This document shows positions 45,500 through 58,029 of a stretch of DNA of 64,000 bases, piece by piece. Source of the stretch: Ursus arctos (Eukaryota; Chordata; Mammalia; Carnivora; Ursidae); NCBI RefSeq assembly GCF_023065955.2, contig NW_026622764.1, positions 75,075,333 to 75,139,332 on the forward strand, given 5' to 3'. Position 1 is the stretch's first letter. Each line of letters starts with the position of its first letter. Made by a program: the position numbers and the translations under genes. The notes beneath the pieces were generated by a model. The model was given only the letters and a program-made list of their open reading frames with translations. It was not told where the DNA came from and ran no database searches.

Positions 45500-48435
45500 A
45501 AATGGATTACTCCACCTTTCATCAAATAACAACAGCAACACTTGCAGAGGGGTTAGAATCTGATTTCTAGAATTATCACATCATAATATTCAGATTTCCA
45601 CATCTCAGCAAAATAATTACAAAGCACAAAGAGAAGCAGGAAAGTATGGCCCACTCACAGGAAAAAAGAGAAATTAACAAAACCATCCCAAACATTGGAC
45701 TTACTAGACAAAGACTTGAAATTGACTGTCTTAAATATGCTCAAAGAGCTAAAAGAAACCGTGAAGAGAGAACTAAAGGAAGTCAGGAGAACAGTATATG
45801 AATGATTCAGTAAAAGGCAAGAGATTTGTGCAATCTGAAGACAAACATGAATGAATCAATCAGTAATATCAATACAAAGATAGAAATTATTTAAAAAAAT
45901 AAAATTCTGGAGCTGAAATTTAAAAAAAATTTACTAGAAGTATTCAACAACAGATTCAAACAGGCAGAAGAAAGAATCGGCGAACTTAAAGATAGTTTGA
46001 TTGAGATTACCCAATCTGAGTGGAAGAAAAAAGAAGACAAAGTTCTAAACTCTCATGGCATGCTATCAAATACACCAATATATGCACAATGGGGGTCCCA
46101 GAAGGAGAAGAGAAATAGAAAGATCAGACAAAATATTTGAAGAAATAGTGGCCAAAAACTTTCCAAATTTATTCCAGGAATGCAAAGGTGGATCATTTCA
46201 ATAGATACGGAAAAAGCATTTGACAGTATTCAACACCCTCTCATTACAAAAACAATAAGCACACTAGGAATAGAAAAGAATTTCTTAAAATGATATAAGG
46301 TATTTAGGAGAAAACATCAGTTAACATCATACTGAATGGCAAAAGACCTAAAACTTCCACCCTAAATCAAGAACAAGACAAGGATGTCTGCATTCACCAT
46401 TGGTATTCATAATTGTACTGGAAGTCCTGGCCAGAGAAATGAGGCAAGAAAAAAAATGAAAAACATCTACATTGGAAAAAATGAATAAAACTAACCCTAT
46501 TCACAGATGACACAAATCTTGTATACAGAAAATTCCAGAGTCCACACCAAAAAAAAAAAAAAAAAAAGGCTAAATAAAATAAATGAAGCCAGCAAAATTG
46601 TAGGATATAAGATAAATACACAAACAAATTTATGTTTCTATGCATCAGGGATAAACAATCTGAAAAGGAAATTGACAAAACAATTCCATTAACAATAGCA
46701 TTCTAAGACTAAATTTAACCAAGCGGATGAAAGACTTTTTTATTGAAAATCAGAACATAGTGCTGACAGAAATTAAAAGAAAACTTAAACATATGGAAGA
46801 TTTATGTTCATGGACCTGAAGATCTAATATGGTTAATATGGCAATAGTTATTATTAAAATGGTTATTTTAACAGAATGTTTAAGACAATCTACAGATTCA
46901 ATGTAATCCCTATCAAAATTCCAATGATCTTCTTTTCAGAAACGGAAAACCTGATTCTCAAATTCATACAGAATCATAAAGGCCCCAAATAGCCAAAACA
47001 ATTTTGAAAAGGAAAATAAAGTAATAGAACTCATACTGAGAGTTCCCAATTTCAAAACTTACTATAAAGCTACAGTAACCAGAATAATGTAGTAGTGTTA
47101 TAAGAACATACATATAGAGAATAAATAGAACTGAGAGTTCAGAAAAAATGCAAATACCCATGGCCAACTGATTTTCAACATCGGTGCCAAGAACATTTAA
47201 TGGGTAAAGCATCCTTCAACAGATAGTGCTAGGATAGTTGAATAACCACATGCAGAGAATGAAGTGAGACCCCCACCATATACAAAATACCGGAAACAAA
47301 AATTAACTCAAAATGTATCAATGACCTATATATAAGAGCTAAAACTATAAAACTCTTAGAAGAAAACAGAGGAGAAAATCTTTATTTCTGGGTTTGGCAA
47401 TGGATTCCTAGTATGACTTCAAAAGCATGACCAATAAAAAAATAGAGAAACTGGATTTCATCAGATTAAGAATTCTATGCTACAAGTGACATTATTGAGA
47501 AAATGAAAAGGAAATCTACAGAAGGGGGAGGAAATTTTGAGAAATAATATATCTGATAAGGGGCTAGTATACAGAATACATAAAGAACACATACAACTCA
47601 ACAACAAATAACACAATTTAAAAATGAAGCAAAGGAATTGAATAAACATATCTTCAGTGAATACATACAAATAACCAACAATCACATGAAGAGATATTCA
47701 GTATCACTGATTGTTAAGGAAACACAAATGAAAACCACAATGAGATACCACTTTACATCCACTAGGTTGGCTTTATTTTTTTTAAGATTTTATTTATTTG
47801 AGAGAGAGAGTGTGTGTATGGGAGAGAGCATGAGCAGGGGGGAGGGCCAGAGAGAGAGGGAGAAGCATGCTTCCTGCTGAGCAGAGAGTCTGACGCAGGG
47901 CTCCATCCCAGGACCCCAGGATCATGGGCTGAGTCAAAGGCAGATGCTTAACCAACTGAGCCACCCAGGTGCCCTCCACTAGGTTGGCTTTAATGAAGAA
48001 AATAGAAAATCCCAAGTTTGGCAAGATGTGGAGAAATAGGAGTCCTCATACATTGCCAGTGACAGTGTAAAATTGTGCAGTCACTGTGGAAAACACTCTA
48101 GTGATTATTCAAACATTTAAATATAGAATTAACATGTGACCCAACAATTCCACTCATATGTATATACCCAAGGGAAATTAAAACATATGTCCACACATAA
48201 AATTGTACACAAAAATAACAGCATTATTCATGGTAGCCAAAAGTTAGAAACAACCTCATGTTCATCAATGGATGAATGGATAAATAAATTGTGGTAAATA
48301 CATACAGTGGAATAATATCCAGCTATGAAAAGGAATGAAGTACTGATACATATTACCCTTAGATGAACCTTGAATACATATGCTAAGTAAAGGAAGCCAG
48401 ACACGAAAGACCACATATTATATGATTCCTATTAC
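45500..48435 (+). mobile_element. LINE-1, third element, internally deleted
   Basis: ORF1-region sequence ('ggaaagtatggcccactcac', 'aacattggacttactagaca', 'tctgagtggaagaaaaaaga') runs to 'ggccaaaaactttccaaatt' at about 46172. It then jumps directly to ORF2 ('attccaggaatgcaaaggtg', 'ggaaaaagcatttgacagta', 'ctgactgattttcaac'-like at 47160). The stretch between, several kb in a complete L1, is absent. Stops and indels throughout. A SINE is nested at 47776-47974. Confidence 0.88.
47776..47974 (-). mobile_element. Carnivore tRNA-Lys SINE, antisense
   Basis: Poly-T and 'aagattttatttatttgaga' start, 'accaactgagccacccaggt' end. Perfect 18-base target-site duplications tccactaggttggcttta at 47758-47775 and 47975-47992. 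Inserted in the third L1 in the opposite orientation. Confidence 0.97.
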
Positions 48436-48439
48436 ATAT

Positions 48440-48905
48440 TAGTCAGGATTCCTCAGAGAAACAGCATCAATAGGAGATATATATAGAAAATGAGACTTAG
48501 TACAAAAAATAAGCTCATGAGATTTTGGAGGTTGGCAAGATCTTTAGGTGAGTGAGCAAGCTGGACACTCAGGAGAGCCAAGTTTAATTTTAGTCCAAAG
48601 TATTTTAGGCTCCAGACCAAGAAGAGCTAATGTTTCAGTTCCAGGCCAAAAGGAGGAAAAATGTTAAGGTCCCAGTTTGAAGGCCATCAGACAGGAAGAA
48701 GTCCATTTTTGGTCTCTTCCGGCATTCCAACTAATCAGATGAGACCAACCCACATTAGGAAGAGCAATCTGCTTTATACATTCTACTAATTTAAATGTTA
48801 ACCTCATCCAAAAGTATTCTCACAGAAGCATTCAGAATAATGTTTGAGTAAATATCTGGGTGCCCTGTGGCCCAGTCAAGTTGAGGATAAAATTAGCTAT
48901 CACAT
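48440..48905. mobile_element. Unnamed interspersed repeat nested in L1
   Basis: 'agtcaggattcctcagagaa' followed by 'acagcatcaataggagat', later 'accaacccacattaggaaga', 'aatgttaacctcatccaaaa' and 'gtggcccagtcaagttgagg' belong to a very common mammalian repeat whose name I cannot give with confidence. The L1 3' sequence stops before it and resumes after it ('gatacatctagactaggcaa'), so it is nested. Similar flanks attacatat and atcacatat may be a target-site duplication. Confidence 0.65.
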
Positions 48906-49115
48906 ATGATACACACATGATACATCTAGACTAGGCAAATCCATAAAGACATAAACCAAAGGGTTGGGGGGAAGGAAGAATTAGCTTACTACTTAGTGGG
49001 TCCAGGGTATACTAGAGAGAGCTGGTGGTTGCACATTGTAAATACACTAAGTGCCACTGAATTGTGCACTAAAATAATAATGAATTGTACACTTAAAAAT
49101 GATGAATTTTATTTC
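48906..49115 (+). mobile_element. Third L1, 3' terminus
   Basis: 'ctagactaggcaaatccata', 'gctggtggttgcacattgta', 'ccactgaattgtgcactaaa' and 'cacttaaaaatgatgaattt' form the end of an L1M-type 3' untranslated region. Confidence 0.85.
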
Positions 49116-49129
49116 AAAAGTAGGAAATA

Positions 49130-49320
49130 GGGGCACCTGGGTGGCTCAGTCAGTTAAGCATCTGCCTTTGGTTCAGGTCATGACCCCAGGATCCTGGAAT
49201 CAAGTCCAGCATCAGGCTCCTTGCTCAGCGAGGAGCCTGGTTCTCTCTCCACCTACTGCTCCCCCTACTTGTGTTATCTCTCTCTCTCTGACAAATAAGT
49301 AAATAAAAGTCTTGAAAAAA
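49130..49320 (+). mobile_element. Carnivore tRNA-Lys SINE (SINEC type)
   Basis: 'gggcacctgggtggctcagt' head and A-rich tail. Target-site duplications aaaagtaggaaata (49116-49129) and aaaagtaagaaata (49321-49334), one difference. Inserted at the very end of the third L1. Confidence 0.96.
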
Positions 49321-49767
49321 AAAAGTAAGAAATAATTTTTACATAATAGAATTGTGAATTTGAAAGCAAGAGCTTAGTAACTATCCTTAGGAGCTTCCAT
49401 AATATTAAATATATATATATATCTTCCATTACATTAAATATATATTAATACGTTAAATATATGTTTATATCCTAGCCCCAAAAATGATGTTGTAAATTCA
49501 ACTAAAGGAATTGGAAATATCTAATATAAAAATTTCTCAAAAAAAATTTCTCTCTCCTGAAGTAACATTGCCCCTCTGCGAAATACTTGGGAGAAAAGCT
49601 GTATCCCTATCCTCAAATACATATGCAGAAAGCATAAGTTAGAGAATGTTTTAAAGATCAGAAAACTTAGCAACACATAATTTATTCAATTGAACTACAT
49701 CATCAATGAAGGCCAGGCGATAGTAATGCATAGTGATTCCTTACCCACATGGCAAAATGATGTAACA

Positions 49768-49769
<2 letters not shown>

Positions 49770-49812
<43 letters not shown>
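49770..49812. repeat. (TG)n microsatellite
   Basis: About 21 pure TG units. Complementary to the (AC)n at 50099-50141. Confidence 0.97.
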
Positions 49813-49815
<3 letters not shown>

Positions 49816-50096
49816 AAAAATAAAGATTGTATATTCACTGTAATGTCAAAACAAGAATCAGAGAAATAGGCTTGTTAGTCCAGCCTCTTGCCAATGCATG
49901 CTTATTCCCTAGGCTAGGACTGTGAGTGTTTTGTCTAGGGGAGTTTCAAATGACTCAGATGAGAAGGCCCTACGTCATTCTGTGGAAATTGAGGTTACAG
50001 CCCAGAAAACTAAGGAAACATGTCCTTACACCTTCAACTTTCACTTTATTTGGCTTGGATTTCTCCCAGCTATGCTGTGCTATATAAAAGGCTCTT

Positions 50097-50098
<2 letters not shown>

Positions 50099-50141
<43 letters not shown>
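50099..50141. repeat. (AC)n microsatellite
   Basis: About 21 pure AC units, 286 bases after the TG tract and of equal length (43 bases). The two are inverted repeats of each other. Confidence 0.97.
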
Positions 50142-50142
<1 letters not shown>

Positions 50143-50384
50143 CATAATCATCACTCAGGAGACTCTTTCACTTGCCCCTAAGATGACCAGAATCTATTTA
50201 TACATAAAATGCTAAAAACTAATAGATTAGAGATTGATAGTTAAAATGAGATTAAATAAAATCAGCCTTTATTCCCCTTTGCTTAGGCACAGCAGTGTAG
50301 CAGAATGGGACTGTTGCTTTTCTAGAATCTTCAGGTGTCATTCATTTGCCATGGTGTCTGCATCAACTCATTTTACAGACAGTC

Positions 50385-50893
50385 CAGACTTATGATGGTT
50401 TGACTTACTCTTTTTTTTTTTTTTTTTTTACTGTACAGTAATGTGAAAGCAACATGCATTCAGTAGAAACCAAACTTGGAATTTCGAATTTGGATCTTTT
50501 CCTAGGCTAACAATAGCCAGCACGATGTTTCCTTGCGATGCTGGCCAGTGGCAGAAGCTCCCAGTCAGCCATGCGACCATGAGGGTCAACAACCAACACA
50601 CTGACAACCATTCTGTCCCCACATAGCCATTCTGTTTGTCACTCTCAGTACGGTACACAATTCAGTACATGACATGAATTATTCAACATTTTATTATACA
50701 ACAGGCTTTGGGTTCAGTGATTTTTCCCAACCATAGGCTAATGTAAGTGTCTGAGCAAGCTTAAATTAGGCTAGGCTGAGCTATGATGGTCAGTAGGTTA
50801 GGGGTATTACATGCATTTTTGACTAATGACATTTTCATCTTACGATGGGGTTTATTGGGACATAACCACATTTTAAGTGGAAGAAGATCTGTA
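50385..50893. mobile_element. Tigger-like DNA transposon (nonautonomous)
   Basis: The left end 'cagacttatgatggtttgac' and right region 'tcttacgatggggtttattg' followed by 'ggacataacc', with internal 'gcattcagtagaaaccaaac', 'ttattatacaacaggctttg' and 'aggctaggctgagctatgat', match my memory of a mammalian TcMar-Tigger-type MITE. A T19 run interrupts the left end. No transposase frame. The exact family name is uncertain. Confidence 0.7.
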
Positions 50894-50894
50894 T

Positions 50895-52265
50895 TTGAAT
50901 CTTAGATCCCTGGTGTATACAATACTTTTCAGGGTGTTTTGGTAGGTGTTTTATTAGTTTTATTTTGTTTTACATTGCCTTTTTTATTATCCTATTCTCA
51001 CCCTTATTTTCAAGCTTTCTGTATTCATTTGTTTTAAGTGTAATTATTATAAATAGTGATAAGTGGGTATACATTACAACACAACCAAACAGCCATCTTT
51101 AATGAGAGTATCCAGTTTATTTGCATATGCAATAATGGCTAATATACTTGATTTTACACAAACACACACACACACAAATGTTTTAAATTGTAGTTTCTTT
51201 TTTTAAAAGAAAATTTCCTTGGTTTTGTGTTTGATCATTTCTAATTATTTTTTCCTCTAATTAATTTGTAAATTCTACCATAACTTTTTATTCCATTAAT
51301 GGTTATCTCTGATAATTTTCTGTTTTTTGAAAACAAGCTACCAAATATTTGCCCCACAAAAATGCAGTGTTTCATTCTTAAATTGGATACTTTTCCCCAC
51401 CAAAATGGTCTTCTTCTTCATTATTTCTGTCTCTCTATAATTATGCTCTGTTTTGAGATATTTTGTGCACTTGACCTTCTAGCTCTTAAAGTGGAGTCTC
51501 AACTGTAACCACCTTACCTGTAATTCCTTAGTTGTTTAGTTAGGAAATCGCGTCTTCAGGTTCAGCTAGTTAAGTAGTCTTTTCAATGTAATATTTCATC
51601 TTAAATATCTCTTACACCACTGTTTTTTTCCCCTCTAGACTTGGAATGCACTACTTCTGCCCAATCTTCCCCTCCCTAAATATTCAGAGGGACTTCTGTG
51701 TGGACAGAAACATGCTTCAGCAGAGCACAGAGTAGGAGCAAAGGCAGTATCCTCACAGGTGATGAAAAGTAAAGGCCCCCTTTAAGTCACAGGTGTAAAA
51801 GCAGAAAATCTGCTGGTCTTTGCTGAGGTCCCTAGTCTGCTTCAGGACAGTAAGAACCCATCCTACCAGTTCAGCTCTCACTTGGTCTCATGGAGACCAA
51901 GGGGACGCCACACAATCCCATGGAGCTGTGGTTGACACAGAGATCGTCGTAGTTCTCTGAGCCAAGCTCTTTCCAGGATCTGCAGCTTTCTGGCCCTCAC
52001 CCAGGCTCCTTGTTAGTGTTCCAGACACTTTCCTAGCCCAGGGAGGCCAAAGCCTCAGCTGTGTTCAGGTACTCCTGGGCCTCGAAACCCATTAGGAGAG
52101 GGACTAAATTGGGTTGTGAGTGCAGGTGATGGCTCTGCACTCAAAACTAGTATTATTTTCTTGCTCTATTCATTACCTATACACTAAGTCAGGCTTCCGA
52201 ATATTAGTTTTAAATAATCTAGTGCCTTTAAACTAATTCCCTTGATTATAACCTCTGCCCTCTAA
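50895..52265. other. Single-copy sequence, no gene recognised
   Basis: AT-rich up to 51600, then more balanced. One 69-codon frame at 51299-51508 (+) without domains. Nothing recognised. Confidence 0.5.
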
Positions 52266-52267
52266 TC

Positions 52268-52380
52268 CAGCAGTGGCCAACCTGGCTGCACGTTGGAATC
52301 CTCTGGAGATTCCTTACACATGTGGATTTCTGGGACCCACTCTGAGCTAGTAAATCAGAACCTCCAGGAACTATACAGTA
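52268..52380 (+). mobile_element. hAT-Charlie MER5-like fragment
   Basis: 'cagcagtggccaacctggct' followed by 'gcacgttggaatcctctgg' and 'ctgggacccactctgagcta' fit the MER5-type terminal region. Incomplete. Confidence 0.65.
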
Positions 52381-52494
52381 CTCCTTGTTCATGCCTGCTT
52401 CACACAGAGCAGGCTTAGCTCTTGAATTAAAATGTGAAGCTTCTTGGACTATAGAACAATACTATATAACATTTGAAAGAGTCTGTATAACACC

Positions 52495-52850
52495 TTAAAG
52501 GGCTCAGCACAATGAGAGCAAAACATGAACTTTGGTAGGTAACAGGGCTAGGAATGTAAATAAATACTTAACTTCTGTGTAACATGTGTGGTAGAAGTAG
52601 AAATAAGGAATTATAATAAGACGGTACAAAAATGAACTCATTAGATGCAGGCTGAAGGTGGGAGGGAGTGGCTCTACCTGGTACAGGTATATCAGGAAAG
52701 GCTTCCAAAGAAGGTGCCAGGGCAGGGCTAGGAGAAGGAAGGCAGCATTTTCTAAACAGGCAGGACTTTTATTTCTGCACCAGTAGAAAGTGTCACCACG
52801 AGTCTTTTGATGTTAGAGGGGGGCTTTGTGTTTATGGAGACCATGATTTC
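52495..52850 (-). mobile_element. LINE/L2 fragment
   Basis: 'aggaaaggcttccaaagaag' and neighbouring 'ggcaggactttt' resemble reverse-complement L2. Weakly preserved; the 61-codon frame at 52668-52853 falls in it. Confidence 0.45.
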
Positions 52851-52959
52851 TAGTCACTAGATTTTTTTAATCTAATATGCAAATTATTAAAATTGTAAAT
52901 GCAAAAACCCAGTAATCCATAAGGTTTGAGTTCAACTTACAAATATTTTTAAGTTTATT

Positions 52960-53062
52960 TGTTATTTGTTATTTTTTATGTTTTTTTATTTTTATTTTTT
53001 ATTTTTTTTTAGTAATCTCTACACCCAATGTGGGGCTCAAACTTGAGATCAGGAGACATTCC
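52960..53062 (-). mobile_element. Truncated carnivore SINE, antisense
   Basis: A T/A-rich run ends in 'agtaatctctacacccaatg' followed by 'tggggctcaaacttgagatc', the reverse complement of a SINEC body of a different subtype. The tRNA-related head is missing: it stops after 'gatcaggagac'. Confidence 0.75.
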
Positions 53063-54940
53063 TCAACTTAGAAATCTTATAAACTATTTATAACCAGTGC
53101 TTTAGAACTTAATCATATTCTTTCATGCATTTCAATATCTCAAGTCTAGAATCGATTGCTTAATCACACACTTAAATTTTTCAACATAAGATACATCGGT
53201 CAAAGGCTCTGAATATCAAATTCTCTTAAGTATTGCATATACTTTGGATACCAGAAACATGTAGATTCAATGATAAAAAAATCATCCTTACACTCAAGAT
53301 AAAAATATGAATTTCTAAAGGTAGATTTACTTATCCAATTCTTAGCACATAAAACCTTTCAGGAATTGGAAATCTACTCACCTATCAAGTGAAGAGTTTT
53401 TCTCTCCAAGCAAAGATGGGCATCGCCTACAGATGAGGTGTGAAACACAGACCCAGGAGCCACATATGCACCCAGAATGACTTTACCAGGACTATAGACC
53501 TGCATGCTGAACCCTCTTTATAATGAAAACAGTAGATTATTTCTAGACCTTTACAAACAAATCTTTTTATTTCAGTCTCCAGCTCTATCTTGGTTATGGC
53601 TAACTTCTTTCAACTAACCCCTTTTACTGCCTGAAGGAAGTTATATTCTTTTTATATGTTTACTGTCTGGCAAGGCCACACCTCGACGGAGGTCACAGTA
53701 CTAAATCATGCTGATGACAAAACTGACAAACACGGCCTCTGTTTCAGAGACTTGGGCCTGAGGACCACGCAGGGAAATCATATGCTGGATTTCAGGACTC
53801 AAAACCTTCGCCACCTTGGGGGAAAAGATGCTTGAAACTGCTAACTTAGGATGACAAGTCATATAACAGTGTAACCAGTCTCATCCTTCCATACCTACTA
53901 AAGTGGTGAAGTTAAAGCCACAACCAATAAACCAAATTATGTGAAAAGCTATATTATTGTAATAAAGTATTTTGAACAATACTAGATATGGAATTCATAT
54001 AAGAGAATGTTTAGTCCCAAGGGATGCCTAAAATAGGAAATTTAGGGGATAAAAACTAAAGATTAGCTGTCCTACTTACATACTCTATCAAAAGAATACA
54101 CTTCCTTCCTTGAAATCTGAAATTTAGGTTTTCACAACATCAATGATGAGATGTTAGCTTTGTCCATGAAAGATCAATATTTCTAGGAGATATAAATGAA
54201 TTCAACATTCACTTCTCATTCACTTGATGCAGCTGCAGGGATTGTAGATAAGGAAAAAAAAGCAATCGAATTTCTCCCTTTTAAAAGGTTCATGGAAAAT
54301 ACTAGATAGAAATGTCTTCAGATCCTGGATTAGTTATTACATAACACTTCACAAAGTTTCAAATTATTATTGTCATGCCACAAGTTAGTGAGTACCAGAG
54401 AAATTAGGATGATGATGATGATATGTGTATGCTTACAAAATAATTACTCAAGGTCTAAATGATGCAGTAGCTAATATAATTAGGGACCTTCCCACTGAGG
54501 GAAACTTCTCCAACCTCATAGATACGTAGGGTATTAACCAGTCCTGGTAACGGGACTGGATTTTAACAATTATAAATTTACATTATTCTGCATTGAAATA
54601 CCAATACAAGACACTGAAGGTTTCTTCTATGGTTATGGGCTTGTTGAGTTTTGTTGTTTTTGTTCCTGTTTTTGTTTTTCTTCTTTTTGTTCTATTTTAT
54701 TTCCCCTACCATCACGAAAGACCAGCTGGAGTTCTTCTTTGAGTCAATTGACCTAATATCTTATTAGGGATAAAAACCCAAAGTCATGAGTTTTCATAAT
54801 GAAGGTCCCTGTTGTAATATTCAAAGATTCTGGACAGGAATATCTTTAAAGTGGTAATAACAATTACTATAATACTGATAATTTGAAAAATAATTCCACT
54901 TGCCAGAGTTAGGGAATTCTTTGTACACTGACCACCACCT
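53063..54940. other. AT-rich single-copy sequence
   Basis: No gene, RNA or repeat family recognised; a T-rich stretch lies at 54640-54710. Confidence 0.5.
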
Positions 54941-54944
54941 CGGG

Positions 54945-55212
54945 AGGAAAAACTTGGAAACTGGGAAGAATGAAGGGGAGTAAACAGAAGGGGGAATGAA
55001 CCATGAGAGACTGTGGACTCTGGGAAACAAACTGAGGGCTTCAGAGGGGAGGGGGTGGGGGATTGGGATAGGCCGGTGATGGGTATTAAGGAGGGCACGT
55101 ATTGCATGGTGCACTGGGTGTTATATGCAAATAATGAATCATGGAACATTGCATCAAAAGCTGGGGATGTACTGTATGGTGACTAATATAACAAAATAAA
55201 AATTATTTTAAA
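54945..55212 (+). mobile_element. Young L1 3' end
   Basis: 'gaaccatgagagactgtgga', 'tgggaaacaaactgagggct', 'aggagggcacgtattgcatg' and 'gatgtactgtatggtgacta' are the 3' untranslated region of a carnivore L1 of the same family as 35081-35395. It is 5' truncated with an A-rich tail. Minus-strand frames at 54784-55149 are its antisense shadow. Confidence 0.88.
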
Positions 55213-56665
55213 AAATTTAAAAAAAAGAAAGAAGTGTCAAGTGGAAAGAGTCAGAAAATAAATAGAACCTCCAATGATCTGAGGAGAGTACCTTTTCAAT
55301 CCACCTGAAAAAGATTTTAATCCACCCTGTTTCCTGCTATCACGCACTAGATAAAAGTGGTGCCAACCAGAACCTGGGCTCTCTAACTATTTTCATTGTG
55401 CACATTCTTATCCTTTCAAATAGGATAGCCTCCCCCGATTTCCTCACCTCACATAACCTGAAGCCAATGAATTTCCTTTCTTATCTATTAGAAAAGAAAC
55501 TGCATTTATTTAAAGAGAAAGAAGAGTTTTGTGACCTAGTGATTTTACTTTTGGAGGCCATTTTACATTTAGCAAAGAGAAAAGTTACATTGACATGTAT
55601 CTTGCTGCATAAAACTGTGTCATAAAATATGCATTCTAACTCTTTCCTTTTTCTGAGGGTTAATTACAAATACAGTAAAATTATTTCAGTTGATTCTATG
55701 TTGATTGCCACAAAACAGAAATTGGAAAGTCATAATCTTCTAGAAACATTTATTGAGGTACTATTAGCTCCATCACACTATATAATAAGTGCAAAGATGT
55801 TGTTTATAATTTCAGAAAGAGATTGTCTCTACATAGAGTCCCAGTAATCCAGAGTGTGGCAAGATGGATGGATAAATATTAGCATTAACAGAGGGAGTCT
55901 ATCTATGTAAGTCCATTTCCATTTCTTGCCAACTTCTCATTTTTATACATATATACATATAAACCACATTAGTCAGAGAAACACATTTGCCACATGAGAG
56001 ATAAGGACATTGAGACCAAAACTGCTTAGTCAGGGAACATTTCCAGGACGTTAAAGTGAGTTCTGGATGGTGCGCCACAGGACAAAAATGTTTGGCAGGA
56101 GGGAGGATGTTCATGGCACCAAAGATGGTCTCTATCCAGCCAGCTGCTGTTATCTAGCAGATTATTTACTGTTGAAAGTTCAAATTCTTTTTACATCATT
56201 AGCCCCAAAGAGCTCACAGTACATAGCAAGTGCCCTGGACAAATGATGTGAAGGCTGACAGGTGGACAATTGGAAAGTAGTGTAATGAAATGATTTCAAT
56301 CCTCTGAGTCTGTCAACATCTTTTAGGAACCAGTTACGTATCAAGTACGTACAAACTAAAAATACAGGTTAAGACTAATGGCCAGTGGTCCAAGCTATGT
56401 GAGAAGGTATCATGGCTGTTGTTCATGCCATGGGCACAGAAAAACTGTACAGTGTCTATAAATGTCCCTGACCTCAAGGAGTCATTTGTCACCAACCCAG
56501 CCTCCAGGTCTTTCACCCCTTCTCAGGCTTATTCACATCTTCATCTTGTATCACTTCTTGGCATAATACCTTTTAGAAGCTGACTAGTCATTTTGTAAAA
56601 TATCTGTTTCCCTAAGTGTCCAGAAACTTCTTCTTTCAAGCTTCTAGAGAGTCTCCTACTTAGCA
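55213..56665. other. Single-copy sequence, no gene recognised
   Basis: Two successive plus frames of 75 and 72 codons (55398-55625, 55629-55847) carry no recognised domain. AT-rich throughout. Confidence 0.5.
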
Positions 56666-56669
56666 GACC

Positions 56670-56880
56670 CACTGATTATGAGCACTGGCTTTGGATTTCA
56701 GCAGGTTCAAATCTCACTCCTGCATCGACCGCTTGGGAACCTCTAAAAGCCTCAATACCCCATCTCACAAAGCTGTGAAAGACATGATGTGCCTAGTGCT
56801 TTTTAGGGTGCTTAGCACATGTAGGTTTCAAGAAATGGTACCATCTACTCTCACTGCTATTATTGCAAGCCTATTCTGTC
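56670..56880 (+). mobile_element. MIR SINE
   Basis: 'gattatgagcactggctttg', 'caggttcaaatctcactcct', 'gcctcaataccccatctcac' and 'gggtgcttagcacatgtagg' follow MIR sense order. Confidence 0.8.
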
Positions 56881-56886
56881 CTCTCC

Positions 56887-57082
56887 TTTTTTAAAAATAG
56901 TTTTATTTATTTATTTGACAGAGAGAAAGCAGAGGGAGGGGTTGGGGCGGGGGGAAGAATCCCAGGCAGACTCCAAGCTGAGTACAGAGACTGACATGGG
57001 GCTCAATCCCACGACCTTGAGATCATGACCTGAGCTGAAACCAAGAGTCAGAGGCTTAACCGACTGAGCCACCCAGGTACCC
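56887..57082 (-). mobile_element. Carnivore tRNA-Lys SINE, antisense
   Basis: 'agttttatttatttatttga' start, 'accgactgagccacccaggt' end. Target-site duplications are imperfect (about tattctgtcctctc before and tatcctatcttctc after), so it is an older copy. It adjoins the MIR. Confidence 0.92.
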
Positions 57083-57356
57083 TTATCCTATCTTCTCTAA
57101 GAGAGACCACACATACTGGTTTGCCCTTGACAGTCCTATTGTGCCAACATAATTGTTAATACTGCCCCCAAACTTTTACTCTCAAAAATGTCCATGTTTG
57201 AACAATATATTCACTCTAAATTTCTAGGCTTAGGAGACTTTCATCCATCACATTGTCCCTGTGTAGAAGCTAAGTGTCCTAAGAGCAGAGCTTCTGTCTT
57301 TTTGTTCTCTACTGGACGTCCAATGCTGTTACATTGCCTTTGCCATCTCATAGCTT

Positions 57357-57425
57357 TACAAAGTTTAAATTTCATAGCTTAAAAAAGGTTAAATTTCAAA
57401 GCTTAAAAAAGGTTAAACTTCAGCA
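57357..57425. repeat. Short tandem repeat of about 24 bp
   Basis: Two near-identical units 'aaaaaaggttaaatttcaaa'-gctt and 'aaaaaaggttaaacttcagc', preceded by a more diverged unit (agtttaaatttcatagctt). Three copies at most. Confidence 0.75.
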
Positions 57426-58028
57426 ATTTACATTTCAGCCCTCATAAGGGTTCATGCAATACAAGAATGAAAAGTGCCCCTTGGTTGGAAACACACAGGA
57501 CAGTGAGCTGTGGGAGTAGGTGATCATGTATGCTGAGTAAGAACAATCTTTTATTATACATAAAAAGAATTATTTTCTTCCTGAACATAAATAGTTCCTT
57601 TCCAACATCTTTCTTGATCTTGCCCATTGGCTTTCTTGACCATTGAGTTTTCAGGATCAAGAAAGAAAAAAATACAGTTCCCAGATTTTCTTCCTATCAT
57701 GATCATAATTAATCATCCAAAAACATCATCTTAGGAGTCTAGTCTGACTAATTTTCAATGACTCTCACTCTTGCTCCTTGCTTCCACCTTACTACCTGCC
57801 ACAGAGATTTTAGATTGTGAAATTTAGAAGAATTGTGGAAAATGTAAGTAAAAGCAAGACGGGATGGGTAACTGTTGCTATGTTCAAAAAGAGAGATAAA
57901 GTTGATAATACAAACTATAGAGGCTGGTAAATTTTATGTTAACCTGAGGAAATATTTGAACAAATTAGTAAATAAATAATGCATCAATAATTTTGAAGTA
58001 AAGAGACAGTCATTGGGAGTCAAGAAGG
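57426..58028. other. AT-rich single-copy sequence
   Basis: No recognisable element. One 72-codon minus frame (57442-57660) without domains. Confidence 0.5.
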
Positions 58029-58029
58029 A

